Source: Pseudescherichia vulneris NBRC 102420
GTDB lineage: Bacteria; Pseudomonadota; Gammaproteobacteria; Enterobacterales; Enterobacteriaceae
DNA: 64,000 bases
NCBI RefSeq assembly: GCF_000759795.1
Contig: NZ_BBMZ01000014.1
Location: forward strand, 1-64,000
Direction: 5' to 3'
The position numbers and the translations under genes are program-made. This document shows, one piece after another, positions 51,876 through 62,642 of the stretch (positions are counted from its first letter, which is position 1; every line of letters begins with the position of its first letter). The notes beneath the pieces are model-generated. The model ran no database searches, was not told the DNA's origin, and saw only the letters and a program-made list of their open reading frames with translations.

Positions 51876-53642
51876 TTACGCTTCTTTTGGCCAGAAAGCC
51901 TGTTTGGCCCGCTGCAGCTTCTCGTAGGCTGCCAGCAGGGAGCGGTGAGCCGGGAACGCCTCCAGCGTACCGTCTGCCGCCTGTAGGCCATAGAACGGCG
52001 CTTCGCCGCTCATCGCTGCACTGGCGGCCTCTACCGCATCCGCGCCGTACATGCGGACAAAGGCGTTGAGATACTGCAGCGGCTGGCGCTCTTCTTCCTG
52101 CGCCAGCAGCAGCAGAGTCTGCAGGCAGCGGTAGTAGTTCGCCCGCGCCGGGGTAAAGACGGAGGCGTTGAACTCCATCGTCCATTCGGTCCAGATCAGG
52201 GCCTGCTCAAGATCGCCACCGGCCAGCGCCAGCATCGCCTTCAGCTCGCCAATGCGCAGGGTGTACCAGCCGTTGTCTTTCCCGGTGGCAATGCCTAACA
52301 GCTCACGTACGCGGGTAAAGTCATCGTGGCCCTCTTCGTCCAGCTGGGCGATCAGGTCGAGGTACGCCTCTTTCTCCCACTCGCTGCCCGGCAGAGCAAG
52401 GATAGTTTCGCGCAGGTGGCTCCCCATGCTGTTGTTCGCCAGCCAGAGATCCTCTGCCGGATAGATGTCGGACATGCCCGGCACGATAATACGGCAGGCG
52501 TAGACGCTCAGATGCTCGTAGTCGGCGATGTAGACCTCTTTATCCTCGGCACGGAAGATGGCCATCAGGGTCGCAAACTCCTCTTCGGTGGTGCCGGAGA
52601 AGCTCCAGTCCACGAACGGATAGTCGGCGTCCTGCTTGAACATATCCCAGGAGATCAGGCCGCTGGAGTCGATAAAGTGGGTCTCCAGGTTGGCATGCTC
52701 GGCGACCTCTTCATCATCGAAGGTCGGCGGGGTGAAGACGTCGAGATCCTTCAGGCCACGGCCCTGCAGCAGCTCTGTCACGGTACGCTCCAGCGCTACG
52801 CCAAAGTCCGGGTGCGCGCCGAAGGAGGCGAAACAGGTGCCGTTAGCGGGGTTAAACAGCACGACGCAGATCACCGGGTATTTGCCGCCCAGCGAGGCGT
52901 CGTAGGCAAAGATCGGGAAGCCTTCTGCTTCCAGAGTGGCAATAGACTCTACCACGCCCGGATAGCGGGCCAGCACCTCTTGCGGGATCTCCGGCAGGCT
53001 GATGCTTTCCGCGATAATGCGGTTCTTGATGTGGCGCTCAAACACTTCCGACAGACCCTGCACGCGGGCTTCGTTGCGGGTGTTACCGGCGGACATGCCG
53101 TTGGAGACGTACAGGTTGCCGACGATATTCATCGGGATGTAGACCGTCTGCTGGTCTGACTGACGGGTAAACGGCAGACCACAGATGCCGCGTTCATCGT
53201 TGCCTGACTGCAGGTCAATCAGCATGCCGGCGGCCAGCTCGCCTTCCGGATCGTAGAATGCGCGCAGGCGGGCGTCGAGAATACCTTCCGGCAGCGAGTC
53301 GTCTTCCGGCAGCGGGAACCACTTCTCGTTCGGATAGTGAACAAACGGGCCGTTAGCGATCTCATCGCCCAGCCAGAAGTCGGCAAAGAAGTAGTTGGTA
53401 GAGAGACGCTCGAAGTACTCGCCAAGGGCAGAGGCCAGCGCGGCTTTTTTGGTTGCGCCTTTACCGTTGGTAAAGCAGAGGGCGCAGGCTTTATCGCGGA
53501 TATGCACGGACCAGACGTTAGGCACCGGGTTCAGCCAGGAGGCCTCTTCGATATCGAAGCCAAGGTCGAGCAGTTTCTGCTGGAAGCGGGCGATGGAGTC
53601 TTCCAGAGCGGCATCTTTGCCGGGGATAAATGTTTGCGTCAT
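51876..53642 (-). CDS. ycaO: YcaO-domain protein (ribosomal S12 methylthiotransferase accessory factor)
   Basis: 588 aa. The N-terminal ~380 residues are the YcaO ATP-binding fold: GKGATKKAALASALGEYFER, NGMSAGNTRNEARVQGLSEV, HPDFGVALERTVTELLQGRG. The C-terminal ~200 residues are a TPR-like helical domain. In E. coli YcaO is needed for beta-methylthiolation of ribosomal protein S12 with RimO. It does not end in the proline-rich tail seen in azoline cyclodehydratases, so a RiPP role is unlikely. The start at 53642 gives MTQTFIPGKDAALEDSI; the frame reaching 53801 has no family support. Confidence 0.94.
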   Translation of the reverse strand: MTQTFIPGKDAALEDSIARFQQKLLDLGFDIEEASWLNPVPNVWSVHIRDKACALCFTNGKGATKKAALASALGEYFERLSTNYFFADFWLGDEIANGPFVHYPNEKWFPLPEDDSLPEGILDARLRAFYDPEGELAAGMLIDLQSGNDERGICGLPFTRQSDQQTVYIPMNIVGNLYVSNGMSAGNTRNEARVQGLSEVFERHIKNRIIAESISLPEIPQEVLARYPGVVESIATLEAEGFPIFAYDASLGGKYPVICVVLFNPANGTCFASFGAHPDFGVALERTVTELLQGRGLKDLDVFTPPTFDDEEVAEHANLETHFIDSSGLISWDMFKQDADYPFVDWSFSGTTEEEFATLMAIFRAEDKEVYIADYEHLSVYACRIIVPGMSDIYPAEDLWLANNSMGSHLRETILALPGSEWEKEAYLDLIAQLDEEGHDDFTRVRELLGIATGKDNGWYTLRIGELKAMLALAGGDLEQALIWTEWTMEFNASVFTPARANYYRCLQTLLLLAQEEERQPLQYLNAFVRMYGADAVEAASAAMSGEAPFYGLQAADGTLEAFPAHRSLLAAYEKLQRAKQAFWPKEA

Positions 53643-53780
53643 GAGCGTCACTTTATTCGTACGGAAAGCGCGCAATGATACGGGTTTTAGGTGAACGGCG
53701 CTATCTTCCTGCGCCGGAGGACGAAAATAAAAGCGCGAGCTATGCTTGTAGAAACTAACGTCCTGTTTAGGCAAAAGAAA

Positions 53781-54473
53781 ATGAAAGCATTCGATTTGCA
53801 TCGCATGATGCTGGACAAGGCGCCGCTCGACTTCCTGGGAGAAGTTGCGCTGCGAAGTCTCTACACCTTTATCCTCGTTTTTCTGTTCCTGAAGATCGCC
53901 GGGCGGCGCGGCGTGCGGCAGATGTCGCTCTTCGAGGTGCTGATCATTCTAACCCTCGGCTCGGCGGCGGGGGACGTTGCCTTCTATGACGACGTACCGA
54001 TGCTGCCGGTGCTGGTAGTGTTTGTCTCGCTGGCGCTGTTCTACCGGCTGGTGATGTGGCTGATGGCCCACAGTGAACGGCTTGAGGATCTGCTGGAAGG
54101 CAAGCCAATTATCATTGTAGAGGAGGGCGAGCTGGCGTGGGACAAGCTGAGAGCGGCCAACCTAACCGAGGTCGAGTTCTATATGGAGCTGCGGGTCAGC
54201 GGCGTGGAGCAGCTGGGGCAGATTCGGCTGGCCATCATGGAAACCAACGGGCAGATCAGTACCTACTACTATCGCGATGAGGACGTGCGCCCTGGGCTGT
54301 CGCTGCTGCCGGCGGGACTTGTGCCGCGCTTTATCGTCGCGCCAGAGACCGGCGACTACGCCTGCGTAAAATGCAGCGAGGTGATTGCGATGCAGGCAGG
54401 AGAAAAACAACCCTGTCCGCGCTGCAAAAATCCAGAATGGACGAAGGCCAGCCGGGCGATTCGCATCACCTGA
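53781..54473 (+). CDS. ycaP: DUF421 inner-membrane protein YcaP
   Basis: 230 aa, with three N-terminal transmembrane helices (TFILVFLFLKIAG; LFEVLIILTLGSAAGDV; VLVVFVSLALFYRLV). The cytoplasmic domain has the DUF421 LEGKPIIIVEEGEL motif. A C-terminal zinc-ribbon (CVKCSEVI and CPRCKNPEW) is also present. The function is unknown; K-12 YcaP matches over its length. The ATG at 53781 gives MKAFDLHRMM; in-frame upstream extension to 53691 overlaps the ycaO promoter and is rejected. Confidence 0.9.
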   Translation: MKAFDLHRMMLDKAPLDFLGEVALRSLYTFILVFLFLKIAGRRGVRQMSLFEVLIILTLGSAAGDVAFYDDVPMLPVLVVFVSLALFYRLVMWLMAHSERLEDLLEGKPIIIVEEGELAWDKLRAANLTEVEFYMELRVSGVEQLGQIRLAIMETNGQISTYYYRDEDVRPGLSLLPAGLVPRFIVAPETGDYACVKCSEVIAMQAGEKQPCPRCKNPEWTKASRAIRIT

Positions 54474-54634
54474 CAGGGTTTTTCGCCACCGCCGCAGAAC
54501 AGCACAAAATATTCTGCTATGTGACTGAGCGCACATTTCTTCCCGCTGTCGGAATACCCGTTGCGGCGGGTGACGCGCAATGGTACAACCGATGTCACAG
54601 GAATAACTTATTGCTTTCAGCGTGGTGAGAGGAA

Positions 54635-55723
54635 ATGACACAGGTCTTTAATTTTAGTTCTGGTCCGGCGATGTTGCCGACAGAGGTGCTTAAACAGGCT
54701 CAGCAGGAGCTCTGCGATTGGCAGGGTCTTGGCACGTCGGTCATGGAGATTAGCCACCGCGGTAAGCCATTTATCCAGTGCGCAGAAGAGGCGGAGCAGG
54801 ATTTTCGCGATCTGTTAAGCATCCCTGAGAACTATAAGGTTCTGTTCTGTCACGGTGGCGGTCGCGGCCAGTTTGCGGGCATTCCATTGAACCTGCTGGG
54901 GGATAAAACCACGGCGGATTACGTTGATGCCGGTTACTGGGCCGCCAGCGCGGTAAAAGAGGCGCATAAATACTGTACGCCGAACGTGATTGATGCCAAA
55001 ACCACCGTCGACGGACTGCGCGCGGTGAAGCCGATGCGTGACTGGCAGCTCTCTAACGATGCCGCCTACCTGCACTACTGCCCGAACGAGACCATCGACG
55101 GCATCGCCATTCACGAAGAGCCTGAGTTTGGCGATAACGTTGTCGTTACGGCGGATCTCTCGTCGACGATCCTGTCTGCGCCGCTTGACGTCAGCCGCTA
55201 CGGCGTGATCTACGCCGGGGCGCAGAAAAACATCGGCCCGGCAGGCCTGACGCTGGTGATCGTGCGCGACGATCTGTTGGGTAAAGCCCATAAATCCTGC
55301 CCGTCGATTCTGGATTACAGCGTGCTGAACGACAACGACTCTATGTTCAACACCCCGCCGACCTTCGCCTGGTATCTCTCTGGCCTGGTGTTCAAGTGGC
55401 TGAAGCAAAACGGCGGCGTCACGGCGATGAATGCCATCAACCAGCAGAAATCCGAACTGCTGTACGGCGTTATTGACGGCAGCGACTTCTACCGTAACGA
55501 CGTGGCGGTCGCGAACCGCTCGCGCATGAACGTGCCGTTCCAGCTGGCGGACAGCAAACTCGACAGCCTCTTCCTGGAGGAGTCCTTTGCCGCCGGTCTG
55601 CATGCCCTGAAAGGCCACCGCGTCGTTGGCGGAATGCGTGCCTCCATCTATAACGCCATGCCGCTGGCGGGCGTCAAAGCCCTGACCGATTTCATGGTCG
55701 ACTTCGAACGTCGCCACGGTTAA
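54635..55723 (+). CDS. serC: Phosphoserine aminotransferase SerC
   Basis: 362 aa PLP enzyme that makes 3-phosphoserine (serine synthesis) and 4-phosphohydroxythreonine (PLP synthesis). The N-terminus is [15 protein letters not shown], substrate motifs are SHRGKPF and HGGGRGQFA, and the Schiff-base lysine is in [12 protein letters not shown] (~198). The last residues are DFERRHG. It is the first gene of the conserved serC-aroA operon. Confidence 0.98.
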   Translation: MTQVFNFSSGPAMLPTEVLKQAQQELCDWQGLGTSVMEISHRGKPFIQCAEEAEQDFRDLLSIPENYKVLFCHGGGRGQFAGIPLNLLGDKTTADYVDAGYWAASAVKEAHKYCTPNVIDAKTTVDGLRAVKPMRDWQLSNDAAYLHYCPNETIDGIAIHEEPEFGDNVVVTADLSSTILSAPLDVSRYGVIYAGAQKNIGPAGLTLVIVRDDLLGKAHKSCPSILDYSVLNDNDSMFNTPPTFAWYLSGLVFKWLKQNGGVTAMNAINQQKSELLYGVIDGSDFYRNDVAVANRSRMNVPFQLADSKLDSLFLEESFAAGLHALKGHRVVGGMRASIYNAMPLAGVKALTDFMVDFERRHG

Positions 55724-55736
55724 TTGCGCTTTTTTT

Positions 55737-55768
55737 CACCCCCGCACGCCTGCTGCGGGGTTTTTATT
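55737..55768 (+). terminator. Intercistronic hairpin in serC-aroA
   Basis: ACCCCGCA-CGCCTGC-TGCGGGGT followed by TTTTTATT, 25 bases before aroA. It resembles the attenuating terminator long noted between serC and aroA. Partial read-through would lower aroA expression relative to serC. Confidence 0.75.
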
Positions 55769-55792
55769 ATGTTGAGTTGAGAGTTGAGTTTC

Positions 55793-57076
55793 ATGGAATC
55801 CCTGACGTTACAACCTATTGCGCGCGTAGACGGCAACATTAATCTGCCTGGTTCTAAGAGTGTCTCGAACCGCGCTCTGCTGCTGGCTGCGCTGGCAAAC
55901 GGCACCACCGTCCTCACTAACCTGCTAGACAGCGATGACGTGCGCCATATGCTCAATGCGCTGAAAGCGTTAGGCGTTCATTACACGCTCTCTGACGATC
56001 GTACCTGCTGTGAAGTGACCGGCAACGGCGGCGCGTTACGCTCTGCAGAAGATGTTGAATTGTTCCTCGGCAATGCCGGTACCGCGATGCGTCCGCTAGC
56101 GGCAGCGCTGTGTCTCGGCAGCAGCAACGTTGTGCTGACCGGCGAACCGCGCATGAAAGAGCGTCCGATTGGCCATCTGGTGGATGCGTTGCGTCAGGGC
56201 GGCGCCCAGATCGACTATCTTGAGCAAGAGAACTACCCCCCGCTGCGCCTGCGCGGCGGCTTTACCGGCGGCCAGGTCGCGGTAGACGGCAGCGTCTCCA
56301 GCCAGTTCCTTACCGCGCTGCTGATGACCGCGCCGCTGGCGTCCCAGGACACGGAGATCGTCATCAAGGGCGATCTGGTTTCAAAACCCTATATCGACAT
56401 CACGCTGCATCTGATGAAGACCTTTGGCGTCGAGGTAGAGAACCAGCATTACCAGCGCTTTGTGGTGCGCGGCGGGCAGCAGTACCGCTCTCCGGGTCAC
56501 TATCTGGTGGAAGGTGATGCGTCATCCGCCTCCTATTTCCTCGCGGCGGCGGCCATTAAAGGCGGCACGGTGAAGGTAACTGGCATCGGGCGCAACAGCG
56601 TGCAGGGCGATATTCGCTTTGCCGACGTGCTGGAGAAGATGGGCGCGACCGTGACCTGGGGCGAGGATTACATCGCCTGTACCCGCGGTGAGCTGAAAGC
56701 GATTGATATGGATATGAACCATATTCCGGATGCGGCAATGACCATTGCTACCGCCGCGCTGTTTGCCAGCGGGACGACCACGTTGCGCAACATCTATAAT
56801 TGGCGGGTGAAAGAGACCGATCGCCTGTTTGCGATGGCGACCGAGCTGCGTAAGGTGGGGGCGGAAGTAGAAGAGGGCGAGGATTATATCCGCGTCACGC
56901 CGCCTGCGGCGTTGCAGGAGGCGTCCATTGCCACCTATAACGATCACCGGATGGCGATGTGCTTCTCGCTGGTGGCCCTGTCGACGACGCCGGTGACGAT
57001 CCTCGACCCGAAGTGTACTGCGAAAACCTTCCCGGACTATTTCGACCAGCTGGCGCGGATTAGCACCTTTGCATGA
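55793..57076 (+). CDS. aroA: 3-phosphoshikimate 1-carboxyvinyltransferase (EPSP synthase) AroA
   Basis: 427 aa shikimate-pathway enzyme that joins phosphoenolpyruvate to shikimate-3-phosphate. Family signatures are [16 protein letters not shown] (~20), [15 protein letters not shown] (~93, with the Gly that contacts PEP) and [15 protein letters not shown] (~340). It is a class I enzyme. The ATG at 55793 gives [14 protein letters not shown]; a start at 55784 adds three residues and is less standard. K-12 has ycaL between aroA and cmk; it is absent here. Confidence 0.97.
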   Translation: MESLTLQPIARVDGNINLPGSKSVSNRALLLAALANGTTVLTNLLDSDDVRHMLNALKALGVHYTLSDDRTCCEVTGNGGALRSAEDVELFLGNAGTAMRPLAAALCLGSSNVVLTGEPRMKERPIGHLVDALRQGGAQIDYLEQENYPPLRLRGGFTGGQVAVDGSVSSQFLTALLMTAPLASQDTEIVIKGDLVSKPYIDITLHLMKTFGVEVENQHYQRFVVRGGQQYRSPGHYLVEGDASSASYFLAAAAIKGGTVKVTGIGRNSVQGDIRFADVLEKMGATVTWGEDYIACTRGELKAIDMDMNHIPDAAMTIATAALFASGTTTLRNIYNWRVKETDRLFAMATELRKVGAEVEEGEDYIRVTPPAALQEASIATYNDHRMAMCFSLVALSTTPVTILDPKCTAKTFPDYFDQLARISTFA

Positions 57077-57084
57077 TTATCTCT

Positions 57085-57112
57085 GCCGCATCCTCCGATG
57101 CGGCATTTCCTT
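57085..57112 (+). terminator. Terminator after aroA
   Basis: TGCCGCATC-CTCC-GATGCGGCA followed by TTTCCTT, 10 bases after the stop. Confidence 0.75.
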
Positions 57113-57260
57113 ACGCTTTCTCACACTCATTCCTGCCCATTTCTTCTACACTCTCTCTCATTAATTCCGTAATTTACACGCAAAGATAACAGTTGCGTAC
57201 GTTGGCGCGTATAATGCGCGGCGTTTACGTTCATGGTAAGCCTTTAATAAGGAGCAAAAG

Positions 57261-57944
57261 ATGGCGGCAACTGCCCCGGTAATCACCATTGATGGGCCAA
57301 GCGGTGCGGGCAAAGGGACTCTGTGCCAGGCGATGGCTGAAGCGCTGCAGTGGCATCTTCTCGACTCGGGTGCGATCTATCGCGTGCTGGCGCTGGCTGC
57401 GCTGCATCATCACGTTGACGTTACCTCGGAAGAGGTGCTGGTCCCGCTGGCTGCACATCTCGACGTACGCTTTGTGTCCACTAACGGCCAGCTAGAGGTG
57501 ATCCTTGAGGGCGAAGACGTGAGCGGTGAAATCCGCACCCAGGAGGTGGCGAATGCGGCCTCCCAGGTGGCCGCGTTTCCTCGTGTGCGCGAGGCGCTGC
57601 TGCGTCGCCAGCGTGGCTTCCGCGAGCTGCCCGGCCTGATTGCCGACGGCCGCGACATGGGTACGGTGGTATTCCCCGACGCGCCGGTGAAGATTTTCCT
57701 CGATGCCTCCTCGGAAGAGCGCGCACACCGCCGCATGCTGCAGTTGCAGGAGAAGGGCTTTAGTGTTAACTTTGAACGCCTTTTGGCCGAGATCAAAGAA
57801 CGCGACGATCGCGATCGTAATCGCCCCGTAGCGCCGCTGGTCCCCGCTGCCGATGCATTAGTGCTGGATTCGACCAGTTTAAGCATTGAGCAAGTGATTG
57901 AAAAAGCGTTACAATACGCGCGCCAAAAGTTGGCTCTCGCTTAA
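57261..57944 (+). CDS. cmk: Cytidylate kinase Cmk
   Basis: 227 aa nucleotide kinase phosphorylating CMP and dCMP. It has P-loop GPSGAGKGT (~13), substrate motif [27 protein letters not shown] and [13 protein letters not shown]. The start has a good AAGGAG 8 bases upstream. rpsA follows after a 141-base leader, so part of rpsA transcription probably comes from cmk. Confidence 0.97.
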   Translation: MAATAPVITIDGPSGAGKGTLCQAMAEALQWHLLDSGAIYRVLALAALHHHVDVTSEEVLVPLAAHLDVRFVSTNGQLEVILEGEDVSGEIRTQEVANAASQVAAFPRVREALLRRQRGFRELPGLIADGRDMGTVVFPDAPVKIFLDASSEERAHRRMLQLQEKGFSVNFERLLAEIKERDDRDRNRPVAPLVPAADALVLDSTSLSIEQVIEKALQYARQKLALA

Positions 57945-58085
57945 AGCGACCGAATTTGTAGTAGTAAGATTATATAGTAGCAAGTTTATGTAGTACCCCC
58001 GCTGCAACGGAGTGACAGCGGGTATGTGAAACAACCCCATCCGGCATGGAGCCAGGTGGACGTTATATTAACCTGAAGATTAAAC
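57945..58085 (+). promoter_or_regulatory. rpsA leader with S1-type autoregulatory hairpins
   Basis: No strong Shine-Dalgarno precedes rpsA. The leader forms CCCGCTG/CAGCGGG (57998-58022) with GGA exposed in its loop. A second CC-GG-rich hairpin around 58035-58065 contains ATGGAG. In E. coli, rpsA is translated from stacked GGA-loop hairpins without a canonical ribosome site and is repressed by S1. The layout agrees. Confidence 0.65.
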
Positions 58086-59759
58086 ATGACTGAATCTTTT
58101 GCTCAACTCTTTGAAGAATCCTTAAAAACAATCGAAACCCGTCCGGGTTCCATCGTTCGTGGTGTTGTTGTTGCTATTGACAAAGATATCGTACTGGTTG
58201 ACGCCGGTCTGAAATCTGAGTCTGCCATTCCGGCAGAGCAGTTCAAAAACGCCCAGGGCGAGCTGGAAATCCAGGTAGGTGACGAAGTTGACGTTGCACT
58301 GGATGCAGTAGAAGACGGCTTCGGTGAAACTCTGCTGTCCCGTGAGAAAGCTAAGCGTCACGAAGCTTGGATCACGCTGGAAAAAGCTTACGAAGACGCT
58401 GAGACTGTAGTTGGTGTTATCAACGGCAAAGTTAAAGGTGGCTTCACTGTTGAGCTGAACGGTATTCGTGCGTTCCTGCCAGGTTCTCTGGTAGACGTGC
58501 GTCCGGTACGCGATACGCTGCACCTGGAAGGCAAAGAGCTTGAGTTCAAAGTGATCAAGCTTGACCAGAAACGCAACAACGTTGTTGTTTCCCGTCGTGC
58601 GGTTATCGAGTCTGAAAACAGCGCAGAGCGCGATCAGCTGCTGGAAAACCTGCAGGAAGGCATGGAAGTTAAAGGTATCGTTAAGAACCTCACTGACTAC
58701 GGTGCATTCGTTGATCTGGGCGGCGTTGACGGCCTGCTGCACATCACTGATATGGCATGGAAACGCGTTAAGCACCCAAGCGAAATCGTGAACGTTGGCG
58801 ACGAAATCACTGTTAAAGTGCTGAAGTTCGACCGCGAGCGTACCCGTGTATCCCTCGGCCTGAAACAGCTGGGCGAAGATCCGTGGGTTGCTATCGCTAA
58901 ACGTTACCCGGAAGGCACCAAGCTGACCGGTCGCGTAACCAACCTGACCGACTACGGCTGCTTCGTTGAAATCGAAGAAGGCGTTGAAGGCCTGGTGCAC
59001 GTTTCCGAAATGGACTGGACCAACAAAAACATCCACCCGTCTAAAGTTGTTAACGTTGGCGACGTAGTGGAAGTGATGGTTCTGGATATCGACGAAGAAC
59101 GTCGTCGTATCTCCCTGGGCCTGAAACAGTGCAAAAACAACCCATGGCAGCAGTTCGCGGAAACCCACAACAAGGGCGACCGTGTTGAAGGTAAAATCAA
59201 GTCTATCACTGACTTCGGTATCTTCATCGGCCTGGACGGCGGCATCGACGGCCTGGTTCACCTGTCTGACATCTCCTGGAACGTTACAGGCGAAGAAGCA
59301 GTTCGTGAATACAAAAAAGGCGACGAAATCGCTGCGGTTGTTCTGCAGGTTGACGCAGAGCGCGAGCGTATCTCCCTGGGCGTTAAGCAGCTGGCAGAAG
59401 ATCCGTTCAACAACTACGTTGCCCTGAACAAGAAAGGCGCAATCGTAACCGGTAAAGTGACTGCAGTTGACGCGAAAGGCGCAACCGTAGAGCTGGCTGA
59501 CGGTGTTGAAGGCTACCTGCGCGCTTCTGAAGCTTCCCGTGACCGCGTTGAAGACGCAACTCTGGTTCTGAGCGTTGGCGACGAAGTTGAAGCTAAGTTC
59601 ACCGGTGTTGATCGTAAGAACCGCGCCATCAGCCTGTCTGTTCGTGCTAAAGACGAAGCTGACGAGAAAGATGCAATCGCTACTGTTAACAACAAACAGG
59701 AAGAAGGCAACTTCTCTAACGCTATGGCTGAAGCGTTCAAAGCAGCGAAAGGCGAATAA
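58086..59759 (+). CDS. rpsA: 30S ribosomal protein S1
   Basis: 557 aa mRNA-binding ribosomal protein with six S1/OB repeats of ~85 residues. Repeats 1-2 bind the ribosome (starting [16 protein letters not shown]). Repeats 3-6 bind RNA and share patterns such as [22 protein letters not shown] and [20 protein letters not shown]. The C-terminus ends AFKAAKGE. Codon use is highly biased. It is located cmk-rpsA-ihfB as in all enterobacteria. Confidence 0.98.
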   Translation: MTESFAQLFEESLKTIETRPGSIVRGVVVAIDKDIVLVDAGLKSESAIPAEQFKNAQGELEIQVGDEVDVALDAVEDGFGETLLSREKAKRHEAWITLEKAYEDAETVVGVINGKVKGGFTVELNGIRAFLPGSLVDVRPVRDTLHLEGKELEFKVIKLDQKRNNVVVSRRAVIESENSAERDQLLENLQEGMEVKGIVKNLTDYGAFVDLGGVDGLLHITDMAWKRVKHPSEIVNVGDEITVKVLKFDRERTRVSLGLKQLGEDPWVAIAKRYPEGTKLTGRVTNLTDYGCFVEIEEGVEGLVHVSEMDWTNKNIHPSKVVNVGDVVEVMVLDIDEERRRISLGLKQCKNNPWQQFAETHNKGDRVEGKIKSITDFGIFIGLDGGIDGLVHLSDISWNVTGEEAVREYKKGDEIAAVVLQVDAERERISLGVKQLAEDPFNNYVALNKKGAIVTGKVTAVDAKGATVELADGVEGYLRASEASRDRVEDATLVLSVGDEVEAKFTGVDRKNRAISLSVRAKDEADEKDAIATVNNKQEEGNFSNAMAEAFKAAKGE

Positions 59760-59811
59760 GTTACCCTCGGGTAGCTTGACAGATTACAAGATTAGTCCTG
59801 TAATCAATAAC

Positions 59812-59838
59812 AAAGGGCGGCTACGGCCGCCCTTGTCT
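59812..59838 (+). terminator. Terminator of rpsA
   Basis: AAAGGGCGGC-TACG-GCCGCCCTT, 52 bases after the stop, with a short T-run. Confidence 0.75.
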
Positions 59839-59884
59839 AATCTGCTGTTAGTGAATATTCCTGATTAAGGAAACCGGAGGAATC

Positions 59885-60172
59885 ATGACCAAGTCAGAAT
59901 TGATCGAAAGACTTGCAAGCCAACAATCTCACATTCCGGCCAAGTCTGTAGAAGACGCCGTGAAAGAGATGCTGGAGCATATGGCCTCGACCCTGGCCCA
60001 GGGCGAGCGCATTGAGATCCGCGGTTTCGGCAGTTTCTCTCTGCACTATCGGGCACCACGCACCGGGCGTAACCCAAAAACAGGCGATAAAGTGGATCTG
60101 GAAGGCAAATATGTCCCACACTTTAAGCCGGGTAAAGAGCTGCGCGACCGCGCCAACATTTACGAAGAGTAG
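59885..60172 (+). CDS. ihfB: Integration host factor subunit beta
   Basis: 95 aa HU/IHF-family DNA-bending protein that dimerises with IhfA. It starts [20 protein letters not shown]. The beta-arm has [21 protein letters not shown] with the intercalating proline, and [12 protein letters not shown] follows. The C-terminus ends NIYEE where K-12 ends NIYG. The gene has GGAGGAATC before its ATG. Confidence 0.97.
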   Translation: MTKSELIERLASQQSHIPAKSVEDAVKEMLEHMASTLAQGERIEIRGFGSFSLHYRAPRTGRNPKTGDKVDLEGKYVPHFKPGKELRDRANIYEE

Positions 60173-60207
60173 GTTTTACGCCGCACTGGCGAAAACGTAC
60201 TTCTCTG

Positions 60208-60234
60208 AAGAGAGCACCTGCGGGTGCTTTTTTC
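60208..60234 (+). terminator. Terminator of ihfB
   Basis: AGCACC-TGC-GGGTGCT then six T, 39 bases after the stop. Confidence 0.88.
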
Positions 60235-60347
60235 ATTTCTGTCGTCCACGATTTTTCAATCCCTTCTGAAGCTGCCTCGTAAAACCGAAAAGCCATAGCC
60301 GACAGCGTTGCCCGATGCCTGCATACTCGCGGCACAAGGAGGTGGCT

Positions 60348-62606
60348 ATGGGTTTGCCCGCCGTTGCATTTTGTCTGATTACCGCCGTTCTGCCCCTGCT
60401 ATGGCTTCCGGCCCTGCCGGAAATCAGCGGCATCGTGGCGATCATTGTTGCTGGCTGTCTGCTGGGGGGCTGGCCGCGCGTCCGCTGGCTGGCGCTGTGG
60501 CTGCTCTTTTTCGCCTGGGGTTTACTGGCCGCGCAGGAGGCCGTCTGGCCAGCAAAAGCGCTGCCGGGGGCAACCCAGCGGGCGGTGGTAAAGATCGTCG
60601 CCACCGACAATATAACCGCGCACCGGGGCATTATCGAGCAGCTGGACGGCAGGCGGCTCTTCCCTGCGCCGGGGATCAGGCTCTACGGACAGTATCTGCC
60701 TCAGCCAGGGTGTGCTGGCCAGCGCTGGGAGATGACGCTGAAAGTGCGGGCCGTACATGGGCAGCTAAACGACGGCGGCTTCGATACCCAGCGCTATGCC
60801 ATAGCCCAGCATCAGCCCGTGAGCGGGCGGTTTATCCACGCCACGCCGATTGACCTCCGCTGCGACCTGCGCGCCCGCTATCTTGCCTCCCTGAGTGAAA
60901 CGCTGACGCCTTACGCGTGGCGGGCAGTGATGCTAGGGCTCGGGATGGGGGAACGCGCTACGTTAAGCGCTGATATCAAAAACCTGATGCGCCAGACCGG
61001 CACCGCACACCTGATGGCCATCTCCGGGCTGCATATTGCCCTGGCGGCGTCTTTGGGCTGGCTGCTGATGCGCGGCCTCCAGTTTTTTCTGCCGGGCAAC
61101 AGGATCGGCTGGCGACTCCCGCTGCTGTTTGGTCTTGCCTGCGCGGTTTACTACGCCTGGCTTAGCGGTATGCAGCCGCCGGCCCTGCGCACAGCGGTCT
61201 CCCTCATGGTCTGGGGCGCGCTGCGCCTCTCCGGGCGGCAGTGGTCGCCCTGGCAGGTCTGGCTCTGCTGCGTAGCCGCGATCCTGTTTATCGATCCTGT
61301 TGCCACTCTCTCCCAGAGCCTGTGGCTCTCCGCGTTTGCCGTTGCCGCGCTGATCTTCTGGTATCAGTGGCTTCCGCTGCCCCACCTGCCGGGAGGGCGC
61401 ATCGTGCGCAGCGTCCTGAGCCTGCTACATTTGCAGGCGGGGATGATGATCCTCCTTCTGCCCATTCAGGTCACTATTTTTCATGGCATCAGCCTGACCT
61501 CCATCGCTGCCAATCTCATTGCCGTACCGCTGGTGACCTTTGTTACCGTGCCACTGATCCTCACTGGCATGCTGCTGCACCTGAGCGGCCCAGCGATCGT
61601 TGAGAGCGGCAGCTGGCTGCTGGCAGATAAAACCCTGGCGCTGCTGTTTTGGTTTTTACGCCAGCTGCCTGACGGCTGGTATGACATTGATCAGCGCTGG
61701 CAGGGGCTGGTCTGGCTCCCGTGGGTGGCGATAGCGCTTTGGCGGCTACGCATCTACACCAAAGCACCGTTTCTGAGTCTGGCGATTGTTACGCTGCTGG
61801 CGCTGCCGCGTGGGCGTCCTGCCCGCAGCGACGAGTGGGCCGTACACATGCTGGATGTGGGGCAGGGGCTGGCGATGGTCATTGTCCGCAACCAGCACGC
61901 GATGCTCTATGACACTGGAATGGCGTGGCCGGGCGGAGACAGCGCTCAGCAGCTGATCGTGCCCTGGCTACGCTGGCATCATCTCCAGCCCGATGGCGTT
62001 ATCCTGAGCCATGAGCATCTCGATCACCGGGGCGGGCTTGATACGCTGCAAAAAGCGTGGCCGAAGATGACCGTGCGCAGTCCGCTGGGGTGGGCCGGGC
62101 ATCTACCCTGTTTTCGCGGCCAGCGCTGGCAGTGGCAGGGGCTGAACTTTACCGTACACTGGCCGCTGGCGGGGGAGGTGGCGAAAGGAAATAACGGCTC
62201 CTGCGTCGTGAAGGTCGATGACGGTCGACGGAGCATCCTGCTTACCGGCGATATCGAAGCTCCCGCCGAGCAGCGCATGCTGAGCCGCTACTGGCAGCAT
62301 CTACAGGCTACACTTATCCAGGTCCCACACCACGGCAGCAGCACCTCTTCGTCGCTGCCGCTGATCCAGCGGGTCAACGGCCAGGCGGCGCTGGCCTCCG
62401 CCTCGCGCTACAACGCCTGGCGACTCCCCTCGACAAAGGTGATCCGCCGCTACCGGCAGCAGGGCTACCGCTGGTACGACACGCCGCACGCGGGGCAAAC
62501 GAGCATCAATTTTTCCTCTACGGGCTGGACGATCCTCAGCCAGCGCGAACAACTTTTCCCCCGCTGGTATCATCAGCGGTTTGGCGTCCCTGCAGATAAC
62601 GGGTAG
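60348..62606 (+). CDS. ycaI: ComEC/Rec2-like membrane protein YcaI
   Basis: 752 aa inner-membrane protein. It has a short N-terminal DUF4131 region, then a competence domain of 8-10 helices including the conserved GTAHLMAISGLHIALA and GMQPPALRTAVSL. A C-terminal metallo-beta-lactamase-like domain follows (MLDVGQGLAMVI, LSHEHLDHRGGLD, LLTGDIEAPAE, VPHHGSSTSSS). In naturally competent bacteria ComEC conducts single-stranded DNA into the cytoplasm; the role in enterobacteria is uncertain. The ATG at 60348 follows AAGGAGGT by five bases; the frame open from 60315 is not preferred. msbA follows 36 bases later. Confidence 0.92.
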   Translation: MGLPAVAFCLITAVLPLLWLPALPEISGIVAIIVAGCLLGGWPRVRWLALWLLFFAWGLLAAQEAVWPAKALPGATQRAVVKIVATDNITAHRGIIEQLDGRRLFPAPGIRLYGQYLPQPGCAGQRWEMTLKVRAVHGQLNDGGFDTQRYAIAQHQPVSGRFIHATPIDLRCDLRARYLASLSETLTPYAWRAVMLGLGMGERATLSADIKNLMRQTGTAHLMAISGLHIALAASLGWLLMRGLQFFLPGNRIGWRLPLLFGLACAVYYAWLSGMQPPALRTAVSLMVWGALRLSGRQWSPWQVWLCCVAAILFIDPVATLSQSLWLSAFAVAALIFWYQWLPLPHLPGGRIVRSVLSLLHLQAGMMILLLPIQVTIFHGISLTSIAANLIAVPLVTFVTVPLILTGMLLHLSGPAIVESGSWLLADKTLALLFWFLRQLPDGWYDIDQRWQGLVWLPWVAIALWRLRIYTKAPFLSLAIVTLLALPRGRPARSDEWAVHMLDVGQGLAMVIVRNQHAMLYDTGMAWPGGDSAQQLIVPWLRWHHLQPDGVILSHEHLDHRGGLDTLQKAWPKMTVRSPLGWAGHLPCFRGQRWQWQGLNFTVHWPLAGEVAKGNNGSCVVKVDDGRRSILLTGDIEAPAEQRMLSRYWQHLQATLIQVPHHGSSTSSSLPLIQRVNGQAALASASRYNAWRLPSTKVIRRYRQQGYRWYDTPHAGQTSINFSSTGWTILSQREQLFPRWYHQRFGVPADNG

Positions 62607-62642
62607 AATATGCGGCTATTTCAACAAGTGCTGGTTTTTTGA

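Noticed and set aside
51876-53642. ycaO as a marker of a RiPP (thiazole/oxazole-modified peptide) cluster
   Set aside because: There is no precursor peptide, dehydrogenase or partner protein nearby, and the neighbourhood is the ordinary enterobacterial focA-ycaO-ycaP order.
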